From: Ignavibacteriales bacterium
Lineage (GTDB): Bacteria; Bacteroidota; Ignavibacteria; Ignavibacteriales; SURF-24
NCBI GenBank assembly: GCA_003599415.1
Contig: QZKB01000045.1
Span: 1-64,000, forward strand
Length of the DNA stretch: 64,000 nucleotides
Direction of reading: 5' to 3'
The notes beneath the pieces were generated by a model, which ran no database searches, was not told the origin of the DNA, and saw only the letters and a list, made by a program, of their open reading frames with translations. How positions within the stretch are numbered: the stretch's first letter is position 1; every line of letters begins with the position of its first letter. The position numbers and the translations under genes are program-made. This document shows positions 27,130 through 37,090 of this stretch, in pieces.

Positions 27130-28209
27130 ATGGAATTACTTGAAAAACTGCGTGCAATTAAAGAAAAGTTCGACAGAATAAATGAACAATTATCTGATCC
27201 CGCGAATATGAATAATCAGGAGAAATTGATTTCTTTATCCAAGGAAAGAAGCGATCTTACAGAAATAGTAGAAGCTTATAATAAGTATGAAATGACTATC
27301 AGGAATATTGAAGGGAACCAGGAAATCATCAATAAAGAAAAGGATAGAGAATTAATTGATCTTGCAGAAACAGAGTTGACTGAGCTGAAAAAACAAAAAG
27401 AAACCTTTGAAGAAGAAATAAAAATCCTGCTTATACCAAAAGATCCTAACGATAACAAAGACGTTATTGTTGAAATAAGAGCCGGAACCGGTGGCGATGA
27501 AGCAGGTTTATTTGCGGCAGATTTATATAGAATGTACTCCCGGTTTGCAGAGGTTAAAGGATGGCGCAAGGAAGTAATTGATTTTAATGAATCTGGTCTG
27601 GGTGGCGTTAAAGAAGTTGTGTTCTCGTTAAACGGGAACGGCGTTTACGGTGATCTGAAATTTGAAAATGGCGTTCACCGTGTACAAAGAGTTCCTCTTA
27701 CTGAAACACAGGGACGAGTTCATACATCGGCAGCCTCTGTAGTAGTAATGCCCGAAGCAGAAGATATTCAGGTTGATATTGATCCTAACGATCTTCGCAT
27801 TGATGTTTTCCGGAGCGGCGGTGCAGGCGGACAAAATGTTAACAAAGTGGAAACTGCTATACGTATTACTCATATTCCAACCGGAATGGTAGTATCCTGC
27901 CAGGATGAAAGGAGCCAGTTGAAGAACAGGCAGAAAGCAATGAAGGTGCTTCGAGCAAGGCTTTATGATATGAAGCAGAAAGAAGTTACCGATGAAATAG
28001 CTGCCACAAGAAAATCTATTGTAAGAAGCGGAGACAGAAGCGATAAGATAAGAACATATAATTTTCCGCAGAACAGGGTAACAGATCACCGCATAAGTTT
28101 AACTTTATATAACTTATCCAACATTATTGAAGGCGACATAAACGAACTTATCGAAGCTCTCAAATTAGCAGACAGGGCAGAAAAACTTAAAGCCAGTGTT
28201 GAAATATAA
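27130..28209 (+). CDS. prfA: peptide chain release factor 1
   Basis: A 359-aa class I release factor. The universal GGQ motif is at residues 233-235 (GGAGGQNVNKVETA). The stop-codon recognition tripeptide is Pro189-Leu190-Thr191 in RVPLTETQGR, the PxT form of RF1 (UAA/UAG) rather than the SPF of RF2. The N-terminal coiled-coil domain 1 and the C-terminal RITHIPTGMVVSCQDERSQL are typical. The length is normal and no frameshift is present, as expected for RF1. Confidence 0.98.
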   Translation: MELLEKLRAIKEKFDRINEQLSDPANMNNQEKLISLSKERSDLTEIVEAYNKYEMTIRNIEGNQEIINKEKDRELIDLAETELTELKKQKETFEEEIKILLIPKDPNDNKDVIVEIRAGTGGDEAGLFAADLYRMYSRFAEVKGWRKEVIDFNESGLGGVKEVVFSLNGNGVYGDLKFENGVHRVQRVPLTETQGRVHTSAASVVVMPEAEDIQVDIDPNDLRIDVFRSGGAGGQNVNKVETAIRITHIPTGMVVSCQDERSQLKNRQKAMKVLRARLYDMKQKEVTDEIAATRKSIVRSGDRSDKIRTYNFPQNRVTDHRISLTLYNLSNIIEGDINELIEALKLADRAEKLKASVEI

Positions 28210-28212
28210 AAG

Positions 28213-28239
28213 CCGGTACTATCCCCCCTTTAGTACCGG
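28213..28239. repeat. perfect inverted repeat after prfA
   Basis: CCGGTACTA (28213-28221) and TAGTACCGG (28231-28239) are perfect 9-bp arms around a 9-base loop TCCCCCCTT. It lies between the converging ends of prfA and a small membrane-protein gene. No T-run follows on either strand, so it may be a weak bidirectional terminator or an RNA-end stabiliser. The loop shares the CCCCCTT core of the repeats around 56467-56899. Confidence 0.6.
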
Positions 28240-28248
28240 GGGTGAAAT

Positions 28249-28518
28249 CTACTTCTGAAATTTCTCCAAAAAGCGAACGGAAAATAACAGAATAAAACCA
28301 ATGAATGAGATCAGAACATCTGTTAAATCAACTGTTAAATCACTCTGGCTTTCAATTATGTAAGAGAATATTTTTAACAATACTAAAAGTGAAAAGAACA
28401 GTGTAAAACCGAGCAATCCACCCCATGCCGGTAACAGGAAATATTCTTTTAATATTCCGAATTGTTTTTTACCCCTACCTTTAAAATGATGGCTATCAAT
28501 AGTCAAACTTGTTTTCAT
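28249..28518 (-). CDS. small two-helix membrane protein, unknown
   Basis: I start at the ATG at 28516-28518 (89 aa), preceded by GGGAGAG at good spacing; an upstream TTG is less likely. The N-terminal 25 residues are polar (MKTSLTIDSHHFKGRGKKQF). Two hydrophobic segments then lie near residues 32-52 (WGGLLGFTLFFSLLVLL) and 64-82 (VLISFIGFILLFSV), with a basic C-terminus. No family is recognised. It converges on prfA. Confidence 0.7.
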   Translation of the reverse strand: MKTSLTIDSHHFKGRGKKQFGILKEYFLLPAWGGLLGFTLFFSLLVLLKIFSYIIESQSDLTVDLTDVLISFIGFILLFSVRFLEKFQK

Positions 28519-28624
28519 CTTCTCTCCCAAACCTCTTTTTAAAAAAAATAAAAAATCGACTACTATATTAATAGGGGGGAAAAACCACGATATCGGAAAA
28601 TTATTTTAAAAAATATTATTTTTT

Positions 28625-29698
28625 TTAACTACTCATAAAATCATTCAACAAATTAAGATTAGGCGAATCTGACCGGGAAATAATGATTTTAATTATAGCG
28701 GTCAAAGGAATGGAAAGAAGGATACCAACTATTCCCCAGATATAACCCCAGAGAAGCAATGAAAGCAGTATAACAAGCGGGTTAAGACCCAGCTTGTTTC
28801 CGAAAATTTTCGGCTCTAAAAAATTTCCGATTATATTCTGAACTACAATAACAATTAGTGCAATAAGCAGTGCGTATGATACTGATTCAAATTGAACAAG
28901 AGCCATCAGAGCCGGTAATGCAACAGCAATTATAGAACCCACGACAGGTATGAAGTTTAACAAAAATGCAAAAGCTGCCCACACTAATAAAAAATCAACT
29001 CTGAATATCCACAAAATAATTCCAACACTTAGTCCATTTAAAACACTTGTAAGAAATTTGGTTATAACATAACGCTGAACCTGATCTGTAATTTCTTTAA
29101 AAGTATTCTTTAAAATGTTTTCGCTCTGCTGTAAAGAAGAAGAATTGTTGCTTTGTTTTTTCTTATAATACCTGTTAGAGATTGCGTTATAAATATTCTG
29201 CTGCCCAGTGACCACAAAAATGAAAAAGAATATTACGAAAAGAAGCGTCCCCAAAAAGGAAAATGTAGATGAAAACAGGTTCCCCGCAATTAAGCCCAGG
29301 TCAATGTCTTTTAACATTTTTGCAACCTGGAAATTAGTGAACTTGGGATCTTTTACTCCTAGCGATAATGCCGTAGAAGATACTATATTATTAAACTTTA
29401 ATTCATATTGCGGAAGCTGTTCGGCAAACCTGCTGAAAGAATCAATAATGACCGAAGTTATTCCGCCAAATAGAAATATAATAATCAATAGATCAAGTAT
29501 AACTAAAGCAGAAAGTGGTATTTTGTATTTACCAAGGAAAGCGTTTAAAGGAGAAAAAACAAAAAAGAGAAAATATGCTATCAGTAACGGGATGAAAATG
29601 CTTTGTAATTCCTTTAATACCATAAAGATTACAACAATACCAATAGCATCAATGAAAAAAGAAGTGCTACCGGTGAATTTTAATTTCCCTTCATTCAT
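28625..29698 (-). CDS. AI-2E/PerM-family permease (UPF0118)
   Basis: A 357-aa membrane protein with the AI-2E transporter family layout. An N-terminal pair of helices (IGIVVIFMVLKELQSIFIPL, LLIAYFLFFVFSPL) is followed by a soluble amphipathic region about 80-150 and a C-terminal bundle with the family segments FLLNFIPVVGSIIAVALPAL, NFLEPKIFGNKLGLNP and GYIWGIVGILLSIP. Family members export varied small molecules or act as antiporters; AI-2 itself is proven for few. The flanking genes give no hint of its substrate. Confidence 0.93.
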   Translation of the reverse strand: MNEGKLKFTGSTSFFIDAIGIVVIFMVLKELQSIFIPLLIAYFLFFVFSPLNAFLGKYKIPLSALVILDLLIIIFLFGGITSVIIDSFSRFAEQLPQYELKFNNIVSSTALSLGVKDPKFTNFQVAKMLKDIDLGLIAGNLFSSTFSFLGTLLFVIFFFIFVVTGQQNIYNAISNRYYKKKQSNNSSSLQQSENILKNTFKEITDQVQRYVITKFLTSVLNGLSVGIILWIFRVDFLLVWAAFAFLLNFIPVVGSIIAVALPALMALVQFESVSYALLIALIVIVVQNIIGNFLEPKIFGNKLGLNPLVILLSLLLWGYIWGIVGILLSIPLTAIIKIIISRSDSPNLNLLNDFMSS

Positions 29699-29830
29699 AG
29701 TATTTCTGATTTTGTTATGTGTAAACTAAAAAAAATAATTTATTAATCAAGCTGTTTTATAAAAAGAAAACTTCTGATCTTGGAGAAATTAAATTTCTAA
29801 ATTAACTTTGCAGTAAACTATAGCGGGAAA

Positions 29831-31084
29831 ATGAAAAAGGTTCTGTTTATAACATTCTACTGGCCCCCGTCAGGTAAGGCTTCACTTCATTGGCCAATGA
29901 AGATAATAAAGCATCTTCCCAAATTTGGCTGGCAACCTATTGTGTTAACCGTAAAAGAAGATACTTTTTCCGCAAAAGATGAAAGCCTGCTTAGTGAAGT
30001 CGATCCAAATCTCGAGGTTATTAAAACAGATTACTTCGATCCGTTTATTTACTACAGAAAATTTCTTGGCAAGAGCAAGTATGAACCATTAATAGCATCA
30101 GAAACAATTTCCACTTCAAATAAAAGCCTTAAGCATAAAATTACGGTCTGGATAAGGATGAATTTATTCGTACCCGATGCACGGGTTGGCTGGAACAGAA
30201 TTGCAATCAAGGAAACGAAAAAATATCTAAAGAAAAATCCGGTTGATGCTATTGTTTCAGTTGGACCACCGCACAGCAGTCATCTAATCGGTAAAAAGCT
30301 GGGACGTTTATTTAATCTACCTCACTTCCCTGTTTTGATTGATCCCTGGATTGATATTTCATATTACCGCGACTTTAAAAGAAATCCGCTAACGCTTTCA
30401 CTTGATAAATATTTTGAAAAATCAATAATGAAATCTGCGAGCAAAGTTATATTCGTGACCGAAAGTATGAAAAACGATTTTATTGTAAGGTATAATTGGT
30501 TGAGAAATAAATCAGATGTTCTTTACTGGGGATATAACGAAGAGGATTTTGAAGGCTTACAACCGAAGCTTAAAAACGATTATGAAATACTACTGCATGC
30601 CGGTAATATTTTTGATTATCAGAACCCGATAAATTTCTGGAGTACTATAAAAAAAGAAATTGATAAAGGCAGAAAGCTGAGAATAAAATTTATTGGAACA
30701 GTATCGCCGGGAATTAAGAATTCTATTGAACAGAATGGTTTAACTTCATATACAGAATACAGCGGATTTCTTCCATATAAAAATGTTTTAGTTGAAATGC
30801 TTAGTGCTGATTACCTGCTTGTTTGCGCTACGGAAAAGAGACACGTCCCGGGTAAGTTGTTTGAATACCTGCGTACAGGCAAACCAATAATTGCCTTTGG
30901 TGATGATAATGAAGAGGTAAAGAACATTATCGGAGAAGCAAATGCGGGATATCTATATTCATATAAAAACAATGCTGACGATTTTTTCGAGAAAGCTAAG
31001 CAATTAATATCCAACACAAATGTAATTAAAAAATACGATCGATTGACTGTTGCAGAAAAAATGAGTAACATTCTTTTGAAATAA
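29831..31084 (+). CDS. glycosyltransferase, GT4-type GT-B fold
   Basis: A 417-aa protein with two Rossmann domains. The N-terminus MKKVLFITFYWPPSGKASLH is the nucleotide-free half, DAIVSVGPPHSSHLIGKKLG is its inner helix, and the C-terminal half has ILLHAGNIFDYQNP and VPGKLFEYLRTGKPIIAFG, the usual donor-binding E-x7-E region of GT4 enzymes. It contains no membrane segment. It opens the plus-strand side of the surface-polysaccharide region and precedes two lipoproteins. Donor and acceptor are unknown. Confidence 0.88.
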   Translation: MKKVLFITFYWPPSGKASLHWPMKIIKHLPKFGWQPIVLTVKEDTFSAKDESLLSEVDPNLEVIKTDYFDPFIYYRKFLGKSKYEPLIASETISTSNKSLKHKITVWIRMNLFVPDARVGWNRIAIKETKKYLKKNPVDAIVSVGPPHSSHLIGKKLGRLFNLPHFPVLIDPWIDISYYRDFKRNPLTLSLDKYFEKSIMKSASKVIFVTESMKNDFIVRYNWLRNKSDVLYWGYNEEDFEGLQPKLKNDYEILLHAGNIFDYQNPINFWSTIKKEIDKGRKLRIKFIGTVSPGIKNSIEQNGLTSYTEYSGFLPYKNVLVEMLSADYLLVCATEKRHVPGKLFEYLRTGKPIIAFGDDNEEVKNIIGEANAGYLYSYKNNADDFFEKAKQLISNTNVIKKYDRLTVAEKMSNILLK

Positions 31085-31139
31085 TAATTTCTGGGTTATA
31101 ATTTCGCTCTTCTAAAAATAGGTTTATTGGGAGGATAAA

Positions 31140-32450
31140 ATGAAAAGATTCATTCTTAATTTTGTTCTAATCTTATTCACAGTATTATTGGTGAATAGTT
31201 GCTCCGCCGATGAAGTTGCTGTAAACGAAAATACTTCTTCTGCTGGAAGCGCACTTTTAAAAATCGATAACAATAATATTCCCGAAAATGTTGTTAAGAT
31301 TATTTCATATCTTTCACGTGAAGGACATACTACTATTACCAAAATAATTGAGCTTAATTCTAATTCCATAGTTGAAATAAAGTTTAACGATGTTGAGGTT
31401 GGAATATGGCATTTGAAGATTGATGCATTAGATAATAATCAAAAAATAATTTATACCGGAGAAACAGACATAACTTTTATTGAAGATATGATGGTTGATA
31501 TAACATTAACTATGGTTCCGGTTTCTTCCGGGACGGGAAGCGCAAATGTTACATTAAACTGGGGTTCGGTGAGTAATGTATGGACAGATTATAAAATGAA
31601 TCCCATTCTAACTTCAGATCTAAGCCCAACATTTCCATATGGTGGAGTCTCTCAATGTCATATTTTAAAAGATGGATACACTTTTAAAATGTGGTTTAAT
31701 AACAGTTATTCTAACGGTCACGGGGATGTCGGGTATGTTGAATCTACTGACGGCATCGAATGGCACAAAGTAGTTAATTACTCAGTACTCTCACCAGGCT
31801 CAATAGGACGCTGGGATGATTATGCCGCTGTTCCCGGATCAGTTATTAAAGAAAATGATTATTACAAAATGTATTATAATGCCTGGAGAGATCCATCCGG
31901 CCCACTTCAGGTAGGATATGCTGTTTCCTATGATGGAAAGTCCTGGGAGAAAATATCTCAGCCAGTACTTAAAAATATTTCTAATGAGTTTATTATAGTC
32001 GCGACCGATATTGTAAGGGTTAACAATAAGTATTATTTATTTTATTGTTATAAAGAAAACAACTTTAGCAATTTTAAAATTAATGTTGCTATATCAACTG
32101 ATGGGGTGACTTGGACCAGGAACCAAACTTCTACCATCATTACACCTACAGAAAACTGGGAAGGACAAGGATTAAATCATCCGACTGTAATTTATGAGAA
32201 TAATACATTTAAAATGATTTATTCAAATGATGCAAGAACAAGTTTCGGCCTAGCAACATCTACAGATGGTATAAACTGGCAAAAGAGCAATAAAAATCCA
32301 ATTTTTACTTTTGATAAAAGCTCGATGCAAAATTGTACAAATATTAACTACCCCTTTTTAAGGAAATTCAATAACAAATATTACTTGTATTATTCCAGCA
32401 CAATTAATGGGAAATTGGTCATAGCTTTAGCAACCTGTAATACTCTATGA
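31140..32450 (+). CDS. beta-propeller lipoprotein, GH43/GH32-like, copy 1
   Basis: A 436-aa protein with a lipobox (LLVNSC). Residues about 25-145 form a small beta domain (SALLKIDNNNIPENVVKIIS), and about 150-436 contain repeated propeller blades resembling the five-bladed GH43/GH32/GH130 fold. Recurring motifs are FKMWF, VGYVESTDGIEWHK, PGSVIKENDYYKMYYNAW and FGLATSTDGINWQ. No catalytic triad can be confidently assigned, so it may be a glycan-binding rather than hydrolytic protein. The next gene is a tandem paralogue with a frameshift. It lies in the polysaccharide cluster and is probably anchored at the cell surface. Confidence 0.85.
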   Translation: MKRFILNFVLILFTVLLVNSCSADEVAVNENTSSAGSALLKIDNNNIPENVVKIISYLSREGHTTITKIIELNSNSIVEIKFNDVEVGIWHLKIDALDNNQKIIYTGETDITFIEDMMVDITLTMVPVSSGTGSANVTLNWGSVSNVWTDYKMNPILTSDLSPTFPYGGVSQCHILKDGYTFKMWFNNSYSNGHGDVGYVESTDGIEWHKVVNYSVLSPGSIGRWDDYAAVPGSVIKENDYYKMYYNAWRDPSGPLQVGYAVSYDGKSWEKISQPVLKNISNEFIIVATDIVRVNNKYYLFYCYKENNFSNFKINVAISTDGVTWTRNQTSTIITPTENWEGQGLNHPTVIYENNTFKMIYSNDARTSFGLATSTDGINWQKSNKNPIFTFDKSSMQNCTNINYPFLRKFNNKYYLYYSSTINGKLVIALATCNTL

Positions 32451-32457
32451 GGCCTTT

Positions 32458-33764
32458 ATGATAAAAACTATTTCCAATATCCTGACATTCCTGGCTATAA
32501 TAATATTTGGAAGTTGTTCAAATGAAGGAGTAATTGTTCCAGAAAACATTTCTACTTCAAAAGGCAGCACATTGCTAAAAATTGATGTTGACAATATCCC
32601 GAGAACGTCGTTGAAATTATAGCCTACCTATCCCGTGAAGGATATTCTACAATTACAAGAACCATAAATCTTCAATCCGATTTCTCTAATGAAATTAAAT
32701 TTGAAAATATTGATGTGGGAGTATGGCATCTTAAAATTGACGCGTTGGATATCAACCAGAAAACAGTTTACATCGGTGAATCAGACATTGCAATTATTGA
32801 AAATATAACAATAGACATTGCTATTACAATGTTTCCAACATCTGCAGGAACAGGTAGTATTAATATTTCACTTAACTGGACAACTACTTGCAATACCTGG
32901 TTGGATTATCAGTTAAATCCAATCTTTACACCAGACAATAGTTTTACGCAACCCAATCATGTACAGGAACCCAAAGTAATCTTTGATAATGGAAAGTTTA
33001 AAATGTGGTATATGAATATCTATAATGCTGGCAAAGCGGATATAAGTTATGCGGAATCTAAGGATGGTATTCATTGGTTGACTGTCGTGACTGAAGCTGT
33101 ACTTACCCCAAGTGAAGCAGGTAAATGGGATGATTATACTGTTTCACCCGGTCCGGTTATAAAAGAGGATGGACAATACAAAATGTATTACAATGGATGG
33201 CATGATCAGTCTGAAATGGAACATATTGGGTTGGCTGTATCAGCTGATGGAATTCATTGGGAAAAACAAAATTCTCCTGTACTGCAAGCTAATTCCATCG
33301 AGTACAGACTTACAGCGACTTCAATTGTAAAGAAAGATGGAGTTTATTTTTTGTTCTACTCCTATAAACCACAGTACTCAATTGAATTCAGAATTTGTCT
33401 GGCAACATCATCAGATGGATTAAATTTCACAAGGTATCAGGGAAATCCTATTCTCGTTCCAACTAAATCCTGGGAAGGATATGGACTTTTATATGCAACT
33501 GTAATTTATGAAGATGGCTTGTTCAAAATGATTTACAATAATGAAGAAAGGTCTGCTTTTGGTTTAGCTACCTCTACTGATGGATACAGTTGGACTAAGA
33601 AAATTTCTAATCCCGTTTTTAAAGTAGAAAATACAACAATCAACTGGTGCAGTAACATTACTTATTGTAATCTCATCCACAGTGGGAATAAATACTTTCT
33701 TTACTACGGTGGTTTAAATAATGGAATAAATAAAATCGGAGTGGCGTTAAATAATATTCTTTAA
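32458..33764 (+). pseudogene. beta-propeller lipoprotein copy 2, disrupted by a one-base frameshift
   Basis: The gene opens at the ATG 32458-32460 with a lipobox (IIIFGSC) and the same KGSTLLKIDVDNIP start as copy 1. The frame then meets a stop, while the rest of the paralogous protein continues in the frame beginning at 32601. The break lies in the CCC at 32598-32600: copy 1 reads IPENVVKIISYLS, and copy 2 resumes as ENVVEIIAYLSREGYS if one base is added. The propeller part is intact to the stop at 33764 (VLTPSEAGKWDDY, YKMYYNGWHDQ). It is either a recent pseudogene or a sequencing error in a C run. Intact, it would be about 435 aa. Confidence 0.88.
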
Positions 33765-35035
33765 AAATTAATTTGGCTCGAAAGCAATTTATTATATATG
33801 CTCTGGTAGCGAGCCGCAACAATAAATGGCTGATAATTTCCAAGTACTTTTTCCCTTGCCTGGGCAGAAAGCTTTTTCTGGTTTTGTTCATCATTTAGTA
33901 ACAACTTTATACCTTCAGCAAAATCATCAGTTGAAAATGGTTCGGCAAGGTAGCCATTTAAATTATGTTCAATCATGTCAGGCATTCCGCCAATATTAAA
34001 AGTTACAACAGGAATTCCACACGCAAGTGATTCCATAACCGTGTTGGGTAAATTATCTTCAAGAGAAGGAGCCACAAAAACATCGGCTGCATTATAGCAT
34101 TCAACAAGATGCTGAGTGTCAGTAATTCTTCCAAATGAGTTTACTTTTGCAGGAAGTGTTTTTGTTTCATCTCCCGACGCCGTACCATAAATTAAAAGTT
34201 CAGTATCAGCTTTCAGGTTCTCTTGTCTTGTGAACAATATATTTAATGCTTCAACCAGTTTCTTAAAACCCTTTCTTTCTTCATTAACGTTTAGTGTACC
34301 GAACAGGATGTACTTTTTATTTTCCGACAATCCAAGTTTTTTTCTTACAGCTTTTTTATCAAGCGGTTTGTAAACATCAACATCAATTGGATTTGGAATT
34401 GCAGCAGCATTATAATCTTTTAATAAGCTGCTCGCTTTAGCTGTCTTTGCAAGCCAGTTACTACAGGTTATAAAGTGAGGCTTCAATTCATTATACACTT
34501 CACTTTTCTTTTGCTGCAAACGAGTAGAAAAATCTTTTGAAGAAGGATTTTTCAAATAAGGACAATTACAGCAAACATCCTCATATTTTTTACATCCTGA
34601 ACTGTAATGGCATCCGCCTGTAAAAGCCCACATATCATGCAACGTCCACACAACCGGTTTCCCAAGCTTCGCCAATTGTTGTAAAGATTTTAGTGAAAGA
34701 TATCCTTCATTAATCCAGTGGAGATGAAAAATATCTGCTTCTTTAATGATTGGATTATCAGAAATGTCTTTACCGATTGATGCGAATGAAAATCTTCCCC
34801 TCTCTTCTTTAGAAAATAACTTCATCTGAATGATATCAAGAAGCATTCTGCTGTTTGTTAACTGGGTTTGTACGAATGAAGAATTGTATGAACTTACTTT
34901 ATCATCATTACTGAATTTTCTTTGAACGAGCATGCGTGAATCAATTCCCGAAGAAAGCAATGCTTTATGAAGCGAATAAGCCGCCTTCGGTGCTCCGCCT
35001 CTTGTATCTGCATTTATAATGTGAACTACTTTCAT
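33761..35035 (-). CDS. GT4-family glycosyltransferase
   Basis: A 424-aa protein from the ATG at 35033-35035 (MKVVHIINADTRGGAPKAAY). An upstream TTG that would overlap the previous gene is less likely. The N-terminal glycine-rich acceptor loop DTRGGAP is present. An unusual Cys cluster (GGCHYSSGCKKYEDVCCNCP, about residues 140-160) is probably metal-binding and is seen in a subset of GT4 enzymes. The C-terminal domain has YILFGTLNVNEERKGFKKLV and PSLEDNLPNTVMESLACGIP, the donor-binding E-x7-E. It is the last gene of the minus-strand polysaccharide operon, and its end overlaps the converging propeller gene by 4 bases. Confidence 0.92.
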   Translation of the reverse strand: MKVVHIINADTRGGAPKAAYSLHKALLSSGIDSRMLVQRKFSNDDKVSSYNSSFVQTQLTNSRMLLDIIQMKLFSKEERGRFSFASIGKDISDNPIIKEADIFHLHWINEGYLSLKSLQQLAKLGKPVVWTLHDMWAFTGGCHYSSGCKKYEDVCCNCPYLKNPSSKDFSTRLQQKKSEVYNELKPHFITCSNWLAKTAKASSLLKDYNAAAIPNPIDVDVYKPLDKKAVRKKLGLSENKKYILFGTLNVNEERKGFKKLVEALNILFTRQENLKADTELLIYGTASGDETKTLPAKVNSFGRITDTQHLVECYNAADVFVAPSLEDNLPNTVMESLACGIPVVTFNIGGMPDMIEHNLNGYLAEPFSTDDFAEGIKLLLNDEQNQKKLSAQAREKVLGNYQPFIVAARYQSIYNKLLSSQINF

Positions 35036-35036
35036 C

Positions 35037-35843
35037 TTATCGATACGCAAAGATGTTTAGTTGTAAATCCATATGAGGAAAATTTTTATTTATCCTGTTG
35101 ATGAAAGGATATTTTCTATCCTGCTCGGGTTTAATAAAATATCTGAAGCCGGCGTCTGTTATTATCTTTAACAATTCATCAAGTGTTTGCCGGTTTTCTA
35201 CATACGAATGATATTCCACAAAGAGATGCTGTACATTTCCAAGATTGTTCCTGCAATCACGGATGACTTCAGTTTCTGCTCCTTCGATATCCAGTTTAAG
35301 CAAATCAATTCTTTCTTCTTTCTCAATGTAATCTTTTAATCTAATTGAATTGACCCTGGACTTCTTTCCATCTGCAAACATCGAAGAACCATCCGCTCCT
35401 TCAGAAGAAAAGTCAACGCCTTTATCATCATTCCATACTGCTGCCGTTATTACTTGCACATCAGTTATCCGGTTATCCTTTAAATTATTTTTTAGAATTT
35501 CTGCAATTGCAGGTTCGGCTTCAAACGCTTTAATCTTAGATGAAGGGAATAATTTCTTAAAGTAGATACAGCTTAATCCAATATTGGCGCCGCAATCATA
35601 AATAATTGGTGATGAAGAATGTGAATTAAATTTATAGTTTTCATCAGCAAAAATTTCTTTAAACTGCCAGACAAATGAAAGGCAATCCGGTACCGTAATT
35701 TTATAATCAAGAAATTTTATTTTACGACTTTCGTAACGCTTTTTATCTCCATAAAGAAAAACAAGCCGCATAAATTCACGCTGGTTTTTATTTTTAAAGA
35801 AGTAATAACTTCCTTTAAATAATATTTTAAAGAAGAGTTTCAT
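35037..35843 (-). CDS. FkbM-family methyltransferase
   Basis: A 268-aa protein with the FkbM fold. SAM-binding motif I is IYDCGANIGLSCIYF (residues about 81-95), motif II is IKAFEAEP, and the characteristic RLKDYIEKEERIDLLKLDIE with GAETEV is near residues 170-195. FkbM enzymes O-methylate sugars or other small molecules, fitting surface-polysaccharide decoration. It overlaps the preceding GT4 gene by 4 bases (ATGA) and the next begins one base after its stop, so it is tightly within the operon. Confidence 0.93.
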   Translation of the reverse strand: MKLFFKILFKGSYYFFKNKNQREFMRLVFLYGDKKRYESRKIKFLDYKITVPDCLSFVWQFKEIFADENYKFNSHSSSPIIYDCGANIGLSCIYFKKLFPSSKIKAFEAEPAIAEILKNNLKDNRITDVQVITAAVWNDDKGVDFSSEGADGSSMFADGKKSRVNSIRLKDYIEKEERIDLLKLDIEGAETEVIRDCRNNLGNVQHLFVEYHSYVENRQTLDELLKIITDAGFRYFIKPEQDRKYPFINRINKNFPHMDLQLNIFAYR

Positions 35844-37081
35844 AAAGCCTTGTAAACAATTTTATGATTTTCATTCATTACATAGTTGAAAGCATTAACA
35901 TAACCGTTAATAACCGTATGTATATTTACTTCATTCTTAATTATTTGCCCGGAGTTAAATCCCAGTTGCTTTATTATCTCAGGATTGTCTAAAAGGTAAT
36001 CCAATTTTTGAATCAAGTCCTCCAGGTTAGATTCCTTAAAATATTTTCCATTGTAATTTTCTCTAACCAATTTCTTTTCAGTGCCATCACAAACCGAACA
36101 GACTACAGGTTTATTAAAGCACATCGCCTCGTTAATTGATAAGCCGCCCATCCCCGCAAGTACATACACGCTTGAAGCCACAAAATATTTTCCAAGAAGA
36201 ACAGGATCATAAACTCCACCAACAAATAATACTCTATCGTCAAGTTCAAGGTTCTTAGTCTGAATTTTCAAATCCTCCAGTTGTGGGCCATTACCAATTA
36301 CGACTAATTCTATATCAGGATATTTACTTTTAAGATGTGCAACTGCTTCAATAAGCAAATCGACTTTTTTCCATTTTACAAGTCTGCCAACGTGTATTAA
36401 TCTATATTTATTTTCTGGTAGAATCAGTTCCTCTGATTTAGCTTCTTTAAAAGCTTTTAAAAGAATATCTGTATCCGGTGAATTATAAGTTATAAATATT
36501 TTTTTTCTATTTACACCATAGCTTCCAAGAATTTCAAAAGCATCCTCAAGATAATTGACATGGGCTTTACACAAATTGTAATAAAGCAATCTTGTTAAAG
36601 ATAGTGCGCCTACTTTAGCAAAGTTAACAAATTTATTTTTTGACGCCGTAAAATCCAGATCTTCTGTAACAACACCTTTACTGTTATAAAACTTATATGC
36701 CTCTTTCAGTTTCGGAACGCCAAAAGGAATTTCCTTTTGAATCAATTTTATTTTGCCTGATTCAGCCATAAAGAGCAGACTTGGGTAAAATAAGAATCCA
36801 AGAACATACGGCCAGATAGTTACAACTATATCGGGTTGTAATTCATCAAGTGTTTGTTTGAAATTCTTAAAGAAAGGTTTGCCGTAGAATGTTTTATATT
36901 CTTCAAGCTCAATTACTGTAAATTCAATTCCCTCTCTTTTCTGGTGAACGCCAAAACCAATTGTTTCTCCTTTTATTTTTGGAATTACCACAATCACTTC
37001 GAGGTCTTCAATTTGATTAAGCCTGTTCAGCACGTTGTTGTAATAATGCGGTAATCCGCCAAATGTAAAAAGGACTTTCAT
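35840..37081 (-). CDS. GT4-family glycosyltransferase
   Basis: A 413-aa GT-B glycosyltransferase. The N-domain begins MKVLFTFGGLPHYYNNVLNR and includes KLIQKEIPFGVPKLK. The donor domain has RLIHVGRLVKWKKVDLLIEA and VLAGMGGLSINEAMCFNKPV, whose E-A region matches the E-x7-E donor site. No membrane segments are present apart from a hydrophobic stretch WPYVLGFLFYPSLLFMA that may dip into the membrane. It is in the operon between a methyltransferase-like gene (9 bases upstream) and FkbM (4-base overlap). Confidence 0.92.
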   Translation of the reverse strand: MKVLFTFGGLPHYYNNVLNRLNQIEDLEVIVVIPKIKGETIGFGVHQKREGIEFTVIELEEYKTFYGKPFFKNFKQTLDELQPDIVVTIWPYVLGFLFYPSLLFMAESGKIKLIQKEIPFGVPKLKEAYKFYNSKGVVTEDLDFTASKNKFVNFAKVGALSLTRLLYYNLCKAHVNYLEDAFEILGSYGVNRKKIFITYNSPDTDILLKAFKEAKSEELILPENKYRLIHVGRLVKWKKVDLLIEAVAHLKSKYPDIELVVIGNGPQLEDLKIQTKNLELDDRVLFVGGVYDPVLLGKYFVASSVYVLAGMGGLSINEAMCFNKPVVCSVCDGTEKKLVRENYNGKYFKESNLEDLIQKLDYLLDNPEIIKQLGFNSGQIIKNEVNIHTVINGYVNAFNYVMNENHKIVYKAL

Positions 37082-37090
37082 CTGTTGTCT

